A stretch of DNA of 64,000 nucleotides from positions 4,836,001 to 4,900,000 of the forward strand of contig CAXXSX010000002.1 in assembly GCA_963677165.2 (NCBI GenBank), written 5' to 3'. The notes below the pieces were generated by a model. That model saw nothing but the letters and a program-made list of their open reading frames with translations, was not told where the DNA came from and did not search any database. Positions within the stretch are counted from its first letter, which is position 1, and every line of letters begins with the position of its first letter. Source of the DNA: JAFGXT01 sp963677165. GTDB taxonomy: Bacteria; Verrucomicrobiota; Lentisphaeria; Victivallales; SZUA-371. Shown here in pieces: positions 16,527 to 25,400 of the stretch. Both the position numbers and the translations under genes were made by a program.

Positions 16527-19109
16527 ATGAGGTTTCTTAGTACTATTATTGTTTCAATATTACTTACCGTTTCTATTTTTGGAAAGGAAGTAAGCCAGCA
16601 ATTTAAAAAAGCGGAAAATTTATTTCAGACAAGAAAATACAAAAAGGCGTTGAATGCCTTTAAACAAGTAAGAGATGCCTCCGAACAAAAAGAAGTAAAT
16701 ATCTACATCGCTTATTGTCTGGCCAAGCTAAAACGTTATTCTGAAGCGTTAGACAAATTCAACAAAATTCTTTTGGACAAGCAACTTAAGACACGGCGTA
16801 AATCAGGAATTATGCTGATGGTCGCCGAGATTCAAGAAAAACAGGGCAAAAAAGCAGAGGCCCAGAAAACTTACATGGAGCTGCTGAAAATGAAGGGAGC
16901 ACATCCTAAACATATACAAAAGGCACAATTAAATTTATCCAAACTAGTTCCGGCTAAAACAATAATTAAACGTCCATGTCCGAATACAGGGTTTGGGGCC
17001 TGGAAAAAAGCCCAGCTGATTGGAATTTATAATCCTCTTACGGCTGTTGTTTTCAATTCCTCTACGGGAAAAATTTATGGAGTGTGGGGTGAAAACGGAC
17101 AGCCCATCATTACGCCGGAAATTTATCATATTTCACTGTGGAAACTAGTGTTCAGAGACAATCTGAAAAAATTGATTGAACTAGACGATTCAACGATAAA
17201 AAATACAAAGATAACAACAACACGTACAGAAACGGGAACTAGCCTGAATATTGCCCTTACAGTAAAAAAGGATTTTTGCCAAGCTGATCTGGAACTGGAA
17301 ATAACCCTGGGTAAGGACTCGCAGGAATTATTATGGAAAATCAAAAAGATAAACAATCATTCAAACATAAAATTATGGGAAGTTTCTTTCCCTCAATTTT
17401 CATTGAAAGTAGATGGCGCCCCTGCCGAAAATAATCTGGTTACCCCATGGCGCCGTGGACGACTATTCAATGGCTTGCAAAACCTTTCACTAAAAGAACA
17501 ATATCCGGGTAGCTCCGCTAGATTCCAATGTTTTGCATTCTATAATCGCAAGAGTTTAAAAGGCATGTATCTGGCGACAAACGATACCACAGGACATGAA
17601 AAGGAATTCTATCAAACCTGGAATAATATTAACAAATCTCTGGTATGTTCATTTCTTCAGTTTCCCGCTAACCGTGGTTTAAATGGAAACAATTATGAAA
17701 TGACATACAATATCATAACCCGTCAGTACCACGGTGACTGGTATGATGCAGCCCGGATTTACCGTAACTGGTGGACTAAACAGTGGTGGGCGGAAAAAGG
17801 CCCCCTCTATAAGCGTAGTGACGTTCCGGAATGGTTAAAGAAGGTACCTGTTTTCCTTCGTCTGCAAACCCGCCAACACAGAAATATTACGGTTGAAAGC
17901 GAGCTTAAACTCGCGGAAAGCTGGGAAAAGTTTTTGAATGGACAGCCGACGGCTGGTACCTGGTACCATTATGCTGAATTTAAAGAACCAGTCCCAAACC
18001 ATTCAAAATATCCGGTATCGGCAATCCAGGGTTATTGTGCTCCTCCGTTTCCTGGTCTTGTTGAAGGCTTGAAAAAGATGAATTCAATTAATATGCGTCC
18101 CAACGTATACTTGCAATCCGAAATATACAATCAGGACGTATCGGCTAAAGATGCGGAATATATGCGCCCGGCCTTACGAGTCGACTCGGATATGAAGCCT
18201 AGATTACATGTGGGGGAAAACTGGGTTGCATGCCTGTATTCAGAACGCTGGCAGAAACGTTATCTGGAAATGAGCAAACATGTTCTGGATATGGGATTCT
18301 GGGGAATCTACCTGGATACATTCGGAAAAAACCATATAAATCACGAATGCTTCAATGTAGCGCACGGTCATAGCGCAGGCGGAGGAAATATTGATGCCCA
18401 GGCTCAATTGTCCCTGGGACGCAAGGTGAGAAAACTGATCAAACAAAGGAATCCGGAGTTTTATATGGGAGGAGAATCCTGCACGGAACTGTTCGTTTCT
18501 ATCCTTGATTACAAATTGAATGCGATGAATACTTATCGCAAGCAGATTCCAATGGAACGGGCAATCTATGGCGACTATATCCTTAGTCATGGTAGAGTGA
18601 TAAGAGGAAATGAGCATAATTATTGCCGTCAACTGGCTTCCAATTTCATTGAGGGTATGATTCCGGCACGCTTTCCCGGTCTCCCCCCAAAAACCAAGCA
18701 AGCTAGAAAATTTCTGTTGGATATAGTAAGTATCAACAACCATACAATGGAATACCTCAGAGCCGGAGAGATGCTACGCCCATTGAAAATAACTCCGGAA
18801 CCCAAACCGGTAACAGTCAACACAGAATGCGACGAGAAAAAACGAGCAATGAAGCTGAAAGCAATTCAGTCGGGTGTTTATCGTTCAGGGCGTGATGGTT
18901 CTGTTGGAATGGTTTTCGTCAACATCAGTGATGAACCTTATAACTTAAAACTTGAAATTAATCCTATGGAATACGGGTTTTCCAAAGCCAAGCTTCAGCA
19001 AATGCTTCCCGATGGAACAAAACTGGAAGCAATTACAATTGCCGGAAAATACAAACTGGCAGCTAAGCTTGAACCGTTTAACATTGTATTCTACATTTTG
19101 AGCAAGTAA
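16527..19109 (+). CDS. Secreted TPR protein fused to a DUF6259-like glycoside hydrolase
   Basis: From the ATG at 16527 the protein has 860 residues and a signal peptide (FLSTIIVSILLTVSIFG). Residues about 20-140 form three TPR-like helical pairs (KAENLFQTRKYKKALNAFK, then IAYCLAKLKRYSEALDKF, then AEIQEKQGKKAEAQKTYMEL). The remainder is a large enzyme-like region with YLATNDTTGHEKEFYQTW, ARIYRNWWTKQWW and a TIM-barrel-like GFWGIYLDTFGKN, as in DUF6259 proteins of PVC and Bacteroidota genomes that are taken to be glycosidases. The C-terminus is a small beta domain. AGGGG lies nine bases before this ATG. The next gene starts four bases after the stop, so the two form an operon. TPR at the front of such an enzyme is unusual. 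Confidence 0.72.
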   Translation: MRFLSTIIVSILLTVSIFGKEVSQQFKKAENLFQTRKYKKALNAFKQVRDASEQKEVNIYIAYCLAKLKRYSEALDKFNKILLDKQLKTRRKSGIMLMVAEIQEKQGKKAEAQKTYMELLKMKGAHPKHIQKAQLNLSKLVPAKTIIKRPCPNTGFGAWKKAQLIGIYNPLTAVVFNSSTGKIYGVWGENGQPIITPEIYHISLWKLVFRDNLKKLIELDDSTIKNTKITTTRTETGTSLNIALTVKKDFCQADLELEITLGKDSQELLWKIKKINNHSNIKLWEVSFPQFSLKVDGAPAENNLVTPWRRGRLFNGLQNLSLKEQYPGSSARFQCFAFYNRKSLKGMYLATNDTTGHEKEFYQTWNNINKSLVCSFLQFPANRGLNGNNYEMTYNIITRQYHGDWYDAARIYRNWWTKQWWAEKGPLYKRSDVPEWLKKVPVFLRLQTRQHRNITVESELKLAESWEKFLNGQPTAGTWYHYAEFKEPVPNHSKYPVSAIQGYCAPPFPGLVEGLKKMNSINMRPNVYLQSEIYNQDVSAKDAEYMRPALRVDSDMKPRLHVGENWVACLYSERWQKRYLEMSKHVLDMGFWGIYLDTFGKNHINHECFNVAHGHSAGGGNIDAQAQLSLGRKVRKLIKQRNPEFYMGGESCTELFVSILDYKLNAMNTYRKQIPMERAIYGDYILSHGRVIRGNEHNYCRQLASNFIEGMIPARFPGLPPKTKQARKFLLDIVSINNHTMEYLRAGEMLRPLKITPEPKPVTVNTECDEKKRAMKLKAIQSGVYRSGRDGSVGMVFVNISDEPYNLKLEINPMEYGFSKAKLQQMLPDGTKLEAITIAGKYKLAAKLEPFNIVFYILSK

Positions 19110-19113
19110 AAAT

Positions 19114-20361
19114 ATGAAAAAAATAAAACTAGGAATAATAGGTGCAAATGGCCGGGGACAGATTGCCAAGTTCTGGCATAATCCTGAAGCCGGAACCGAA
19201 GTGGTTGCCGCGGCCGATACTTCCAGACATAGTTTGGAACAATTCAAAAAAACAGTAAATACCGATGCGGATTTATATGATGACTATCGCATAATGCTCA
19301 GACGAAACGACATTGATGCCATTGCGATAATGACCCCCGATTCTCTGCATGCGGAACATGTCATTGCCACATTGCGCCACGGAAAACATGTCTATTGCGA
19401 AAAACCAATGGCTATTAATGTCAGTGACTGTGATAAAATGATGGCGGTTGCCGAAAAGTGTAACCGTAAGCTAATGATCGGATTCAACATGCGGTATATG
19501 CCTTTTGTCAAGAAGATGAAAGAACTGGTTGACATGGGAGAGATTGGAGAGGTCAAAGCCGTATGGATTCGGCATTTCGTCGGTATGGGAAGCATATACT
19601 ACTTTCACGACTGGCACGGAATCAAAGAAAACGTATCAAGCCTTTTATTACAGAAAGGTTGTCATGATATAGATGTTATGCATTACATAACTGGACGCTG
19701 GACAAAACGGGTTGCCGCATTTGGCGGACTTGACATGTTCGGAGGAAATGAAGACAACAACAAGGAATGTCTCAGCTGCCCGGATAAAGACAGCTGTATA
19801 GAATCCGTATCAGAAAATTATTTTGACAAGGAACATAAGCCTAACCGTAAATATTGTGCGTTTCGCCAGGAATTAACAACTCCGGACAATTATGTTTGCA
19901 TAATGGAACTGGAAGGCGGCATAAAAGCGTCTTATTCGGAGTGTCATTTCACCCCCGATTACCATCGTAATTTTACCTTTATCGGCACGAAAGGACGCAT
20001 TGAAAACAACGAAATTGAGAATAATATTAAACTCTGGCGGCGCGATCAGCCGGGACGCAGTGATCAGCCGGCCCTGGTCATTGACCTAAAAGGTATTTCC
20101 AATAATGAATTGGAAATCGGACACGGAGGTGCCGATGAAGAGATATGTCGTGATTTTATCAAAATGATCAGGAATTCGACTCCACCTCCAGTTCCGGCTG
20201 TTGCCGGACGTATGAGTATTGCCGTCGGCTGTGCGGCCCAGGAATCCCTGGAAAATGGTGGACGCGCGATCAGTATACCGAATGTTTCGGTTGTTCCGGA
20301 TGATTTCAGTAAGCAAACTCAGCCCCAAAAGCTCAAGCCGGTTATGGAACCAGTTATTTAA
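19114..20361 (+). CDS. Gfo/Idh/MocA family NAD(P)-dependent oxidoreductase
   Basis: The 415-residue protein starts with a Rossmann fold (KLGIIGANGRGQIAKFW) and has the family motif YCEKPMAINVSD near residue 95, which contains the EKP lysine. The C-terminal alpha/beta domain has GCHDIDVMHYITGRW, with the His-Asp pair typical of the catalytic site. A cysteine-rich insert (CLSCPDKDSC) around residue 226 might bind metal. These enzymes oxidise, reduce or hydrolyse sugars and inositols using NAD(P); some act on sulfated or methylated sugars in glycan clusters. It starts four bases after the upstream glycosidase gene and is followed by a sulfatase gene, so it likely processes a released sugar. Confidence 0.88.
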   Translation: MKKIKLGIIGANGRGQIAKFWHNPEAGTEVVAAADTSRHSLEQFKKTVNTDADLYDDYRIMLRRNDIDAIAIMTPDSLHAEHVIATLRHGKHVYCEKPMAINVSDCDKMMAVAEKCNRKLMIGFNMRYMPFVKKMKELVDMGEIGEVKAVWIRHFVGMGSIYYFHDWHGIKENVSSLLLQKGCHDIDVMHYITGRWTKRVAAFGGLDMFGGNEDNNKECLSCPDKDSCIESVSENYFDKEHKPNRKYCAFRQELTTPDNYVCIMELEGGIKASYSECHFTPDYHRNFTFIGTKGRIENNEIENNIKLWRRDQPGRSDQPALVIDLKGISNNELEIGHGGADEEICRDFIKMIRNSTPPPVPAVAGRMSIAVGCAAQESLENGGRAISIPNVSVVPDDFSKQTQPQKLKPVMEPVI

Positions 20362-20422
20362 TTAATACGAAAAGTTTCATGTAAGCAAAGACGAGATAAT
20401 AATAAAACAAGCAAAAAATGCG

Positions 20423-21937
20423 ATGAAGAAGAAACCTAATATACTACTAATCACAAGTGATCAACAGCATTGGATGTCACTTGGCTATAATAATCCTGAG
20501 ATAAAAACTCCAAATCTTGATAGGCTGGCCCAATCAGGCATGATTTTCGATCGCGCTTATTGCCCCAACCCAACCTGTACCCCGACACGTGCCTCAATTA
20601 TCACAGGTATGTATCCCAGCCAGCACGGCGGCTATACGTTAGGCGTGAAGATGCCGGAAGAAATTCATAAGGTCGGTGACGATTTCCATCAGAACGGTTA
20701 CCGTTGTGCCTTGATTGGCAAAGCACATTTTCAGCCGTTATATGACCACCCGCACTACAGATCGATAGAGTCAAATCCCTTGCAAAACAATTTGGATTTC
20801 TGGCAAAAATTCAATGGCCCGTTTTATGGTTTCGACCATGTGGAACTGGCTCGCAACCATGGTGATGAATACCATGTCGGTCAGCATTATGCTATCTGGA
20901 TGGAAGAAAAAGGATTCACCAACTGGAGAGAATGTTTTCAGAAGCCGGCAGGAACAGCAGAACCGCAACATTTAAAATGGAACATCCCGGAAGAATTTCA
21001 TTATGACGCCTGGATTGCCGAACGCGTTAACGCCCAGCTTGATGAGTATGTCAAAAACGACGAACATTTCTTTCTTTGGGCAAGTTTTCTTGATCCTCAT
21101 CCTCCTTATCTGGTGCCTGAACCATGGGATAAGATGTACGATCCTCAAAAAATCACATTGCCAGCCATGTTAGATAATGAAGATTTTTCTAAAATGCCGC
21201 CATATTATGCAAAGACTCAGGAAGAAAATCCTGATTTTTCAGAGTATAAAGATAAAAACGGTTTTGGTTGCAATGGATTCAGCAGTCATCTCCACAACAG
21301 CTCCGAATTAGCCAGGGAAGTGGCAGTGTATTACGGTATGGTATCGCTAATGGATAAATATATCGGAAAAATCCTGGATAAACTCGAAGAGCTCAACTTA
21401 GTTAAAGATACTCTAGTCGTATTCACAACAGACCACGGACATCTGCATGGACAACATGGCTTAATCAAAAAAGGCCCTTTTCATTATGAAGATATGATAA
21501 AGGTTCCGTTTATAACTTCTCTCCCAGGTGTCATTCCTTCTGGCGTCAGAACTTCCGCAATGCTGTCACTGGTTGATTTAGCTCCAACTTTTCTCAGCTA
21601 CTGTAATATCGAAATACCACGTTGCATGACAGGTGTCGATCAAAAAGAAGTATTCCAAGGAAAATCATCAGAAGCCAGAAAAAATATCATCGTGGAAAAT
21701 AATCATCAGCCAGGTGTGGTCCATCTGAAAACATACGTCAATGAGCGATATAAACTGACTGTTCATATGAATTATAGTTACGGGGAACTATTTGATTTAA
21801 AAGAAGATCCAAACGAAACAATTAACCTTTGGGACAAGAACGAATATCAGGATTTGAAAAAAGATTTATTACTGGAATTCATGCATGCGGAAATGGAAAA
21901 AGAACCGACTCACATGCCTAGGGTCTGGCGTGCCTGA
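20423..21937 (+). CDS. Cys-type formylglycine-dependent sulfatase
   Basis: The 504-residue protein begins PNILLITSDQQHWMSLGY and has CTPTRASIITG at residues 52-62, so Cys52 is the expected formylglycine site. VVFTTDHGHLHGQHG near residue 335 is the second metal-binding cluster, and LIGKAHFQPL holds the conserved Lys-His. No signal peptide is seen. It follows the Gfo/Idh gene by 61 bases on the same strand and likely belongs to the same transcription unit. It differs from the sulfatase at 11389, so the two may act on different sulfate esters of one glycan. No clear ribosome-binding site is visible. The gap from 21938 to 22464 holds the tRNA-like repeat and its inverted arm. Confidence 0.9.
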   Translation: MKKKPNILLITSDQQHWMSLGYNNPEIKTPNLDRLAQSGMIFDRAYCPNPTCTPTRASIITGMYPSQHGGYTLGVKMPEEIHKVGDDFHQNGYRCALIGKAHFQPLYDHPHYRSIESNPLQNNLDFWQKFNGPFYGFDHVELARNHGDEYHVGQHYAIWMEEKGFTNWRECFQKPAGTAEPQHLKWNIPEEFHYDAWIAERVNAQLDEYVKNDEHFFLWASFLDPHPPYLVPEPWDKMYDPQKITLPAMLDNEDFSKMPPYYAKTQEENPDFSEYKDKNGFGCNGFSSHLHNSSELAREVAVYYGMVSLMDKYIGKILDKLEELNLVKDTLVVFTTDHGHLHGQHGLIKKGPFHYEDMIKVPFITSLPGVIPSGVRTSAMLSLVDLAPTFLSYCNIEIPRCMTGVDQKEVFQGKSSEARKNIIVENNHQPGVVHLKTYVNERYKLTVHMNYSYGELFDLKEDPNETINLWDKNEYQDLKKDLLLEFMHAEMEKEPTHMPRVWRA

Positions 21938-22047
21938 TTCAACTGATATTCAGACTTGATGAAGAGTACGGTTGACCACGAAAACTGGACAATTGAGATA
22001 AGTGTGATAGACTGGACGCAAAATCAAGATTTCACCCCTTCCCATTG

Positions 22048-22183
22048 TTAAACTTTGTTGAACCTTTGTCAATGGATGGTCAAACCTGGTTGAACTATAG
22101 AAATTTTTCAAGATAGTTAGCATAATGGTTAGCATTGAAGCCATTTTGAGCTAAAAAGACGGAAGTTCGCCCCCGCCTCCACT
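22048..22183 (+). repeat. tRNA-like repeat, copy 2, with upstream TTGAAC-type motif array
   Basis: The left part reads AAACTTTGTTGAACCTTTG, then GGTCAAACCTGGTTGAAC and TATAG, nearly the same order as copies 1 and 3. The tRNA-like part reads CAAGATAGTTAGCATAATGG, then TTAGCATTGAAG, and ends GTTCGCCCCCGCCTCCACT. The D-arm-like half is well conserved between copies while the middle and 3' end differ. Folding as a full tRNA is poor. The element separates the sulfatase cluster from the protease/pseudoprotease pair. Confidence 0.65.
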
Positions 22184-22228
22184 CTTGTAAGATTTTCATA
22201 ATAAAACCTTACAAATTAAATCACAAAA

Positions 22229-22283
22229 TTAACGCTAACTATTTTTCACAAGATCCAATCAGGTTTAACAAAGTTCAGCAAGG
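22229..22283 (-). repeat. Inverted partial copy of the repeat arm downstream of copy 2
   Basis: Read on the minus strand, this stretch gives CCTTGCTGAACTTTGTTAAA, then CCTGATTGGATC, then TTGTGAAAAATAGTTAGCG. That is a shortened version of the left arm and start of the tRNA-like core of copy 2, in opposite orientation. The element is therefore arm, core, inverted arm, as also seen around copy 1. Confidence 0.5.
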
Positions 22284-22464
22284 ATTTCTCTGCCCTCCGT
22301 TTCTCCCCCGTCCTTCCAAATATGAAATCAACTATGCAAATGACGTTCCAACTGACAGAACATTAATCTTACATTTATTCTTTTATTTGATTTTGCAATT
22401 ACAAATAATTTATAGTATTATACTTTGGACATTGAGAGTTAATGCTTTTTCAAGAGAGGAACAG

Positions 22465-25400
22465 ATGAGGTTTATCAGGTATTTTTGTATTGTCGTATTA
22501 TTTCTCACTATAGAACGGTGTCAGGCCACACTAAAATCTTCAGTTATTAACAATGTTAAAAGATCTTCTGTATATATAGAACATTCTATGGGAAGCGGCT
22601 CAGGTTTCGTTTACAAAAAAGACAACAGAACAGAATTTATTGTTACCAATGCCCACGTTGTAAAAGGCCATGAAAATGTTGGTGTTTATTTTGGCAGTGG
22701 AGAGAAAAATCAGTTCAAGCTTAATGGCAAAGTTGTAGCAATTGATGATAACTACGATCTGGCAATCATCAAAGTAACGTCAACTCGGCATCAACTACCC
22801 TCCCCCTTAAAAATAAGTAAAGACCAACTTTTAAACAGGAACAACGAATATTACATGGCGGGATTTCCCTTCGGAAAATCTATTGCGTTGGGCGGAAAAC
22901 CTCCGAAACTATCAATAACCCGGGCAACATTCCAAGAACGAATAAATCGTGATGGGCAGTTATACAGACTACAATTTACAGGAGACGCCAATCATGGTAA
23001 TTCAGGAGGAGCTGTGGTTGATAAATCCGGCGCACTATGTGGAGTCGTGGCGGCATATTTACCTGAACGAGTAAAGAAAACCCTTGCAATTCCACTAACA
23101 CTGCTCGAAAAACTGTCGAATGGAAATATCAAGGAGTTAAGTATTGCCCAGATAAACAATAAAACTGGAACTATTTCTCTTGATGTTTCATTGATCACAA
23201 ATGATGCATTCAGCAATATTGCCAGAATCGGCATATTAACCGGTCCCGGAAAACAGCCTGTCAAATATAATAAAGTCAAAGAGATCAAGCCAATAAACAA
23301 CAAGTGTAAGTACCTGAAATATGTCGATGGGAAATATGGTGGAACGTTTGTTTCTGATTTTCCACCAAACAAAGACACAGAATATCAGGTTCAATTCAAA
23401 ATCGTATATAAAAATAGAAAGACAATATATACAAAGCCGCAAAGGATATTTGTTACCTCTTGTGTTCCAGATAAAAAACTTAACCTAAATACTAAAAAAG
23501 TTGACTTCCCATACTTCACAAAACAATCGACTGTAAACGGATTTAAAACTTATGATTTACCATTAGAGAATAGAAATTTGGAATTCAGTAACGACAACAA
23601 ATTTTTGTTTGCGCTGGATGGTAGCACGCTGTATAAAATATCCCGGGACAATTATAGAGCTCTTAACTCATTGAGGATTAACCAGTCAACCGATACTCTA
23701 TCACGAACAGCAAATAGACTGGTTATAGGATTATGTAACCACGGACAAGAGAGAGGGATAAATGGAATATTAATTATATCGCCGGATAACATAAAGCAAA
23801 CCAGAATTTTTCATATAAAAAAAAGTCTGATAGTAACTTCACATCGTAATGATTATATTTTTGCATATGACAAAAATAAAAATACCATAACAAGCATTGA
23901 TGCCATCAACAATACCAACATCACACAAACACTAAGAGATTTAAAAATCAATGATTATTTGCAACGAATCGTAGTATCTGACGGCGGCAACTCTCTTTAT
24001 TGCACTTCAATAGGAAAAACATACTGTTTAAAAGTAATCAACGGCAAGTTACTTCCTGCATCAGAAGTCACCGATCTTTTTCCTGAAGTGGTCGCAGCCA
24101 GGAATTTCTTTGAATCATCTGTCCCTGAATTTGATTTGAGCAATCCAGATAAACCCGGCAGAAATAATCGAATGTTTATCTATGGGCAAGCTAAAGGATT
24201 GTTATCAATTAATTACAAAAAGAAAATCATTGCATTTAGAGGGGGCATATATACATTCGATGGACTCATGAAAAATCAATTTCACACGACATCCCCAATA
24301 ATCCAATTATCACCTGATACAAATCTGCTATTCCTGAAAGACAAGTTGATTGATTTACGCAGTCCCTCTATCCCATCAAAACTTACATTTGAGGAAACAA
24401 ACACCACTCTGCCAACTAAAAGCTTTACCCTCAACGATTTTAAAACCACAATAATCGAATTAGTTAAGGATGGACATCTGATTACAAACAGTATAACATG
24501 GACTATTGATGGAAACTATATTTATGCATTCAAAGATCATGACATTGCATTCCCCAAAGCTAGAGATATGATTATTAAGGTATCAATTCAAGATTCGAAG
24601 GAGGAGGGCAGATTTCTATTGCCCGACAAGTATCCATCATCCGTATATATCAGACAACTGCTGTACTGGAATAACAGTATATGGGCAGACCTTCCAGATG
24701 CCTCAGGAGTTTTGGAGCCACTTTCCTCTTCTGCAAATACCTCCCCCATCAATCCCATATTCCAGGGGAACTTGTATCCCGCGCCTTTTAATGATAACTT
24801 ATATATAAATACCTATCATGCTATTTATGTTTTTAATCCAGACAAGCAAATAATTACAAGGAAAATAACAATTCGGGATTTAATCCGGGGAGGATTAAAT
24901 ACCCAAGACAAATCCATTAAGACGATCGGATTTAGTTCATCTGGTCGCTCAATTTACATCAAAAATTATCGTTCAATTTATCGTTTTGAGTTAAAAAATT
25001 CAGACAGACAACTAATTTACAAAGATACATTCAAAGGCATAGATATAGACAATGCATTTAAACCGCCTAATTCCCAATTTATCTGCTTTCGTCCCGATTT
25101 CATGAGAGGAAAATCTTATCCTGATCAATGGCACATTTTCAGGGAAGATTACGGAACGGCTCCTTTAATGACCCTCAAAGGAAATCATATTGCCATCGAT
25201 TCAAATCGAAAAATCATTTATACCCTGGACATGAAATTTAACTTAAAAGTATTTGATTACCGTGGAAAACTCTTAAAAGAGATCAAATTAAAAGATCAAC
25301 TGGCGAATCAAATACCAAATCAGTTAAGACATTTACATATTAGAAAATTCTTATTCAATTCTGCCAGCAACAAACTATTGATAGGAGCGGACCCCTTTGT

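Noticed and set aside
10587..22183. Functional tRNA genes at copies 1 and 2 of the repeat
   Set aside because: The D-arm-like and T-arm-like segments are recognisable, but the acceptor ends and anticodon stems do not pair and the middles vary in a way not expected of tRNAs.
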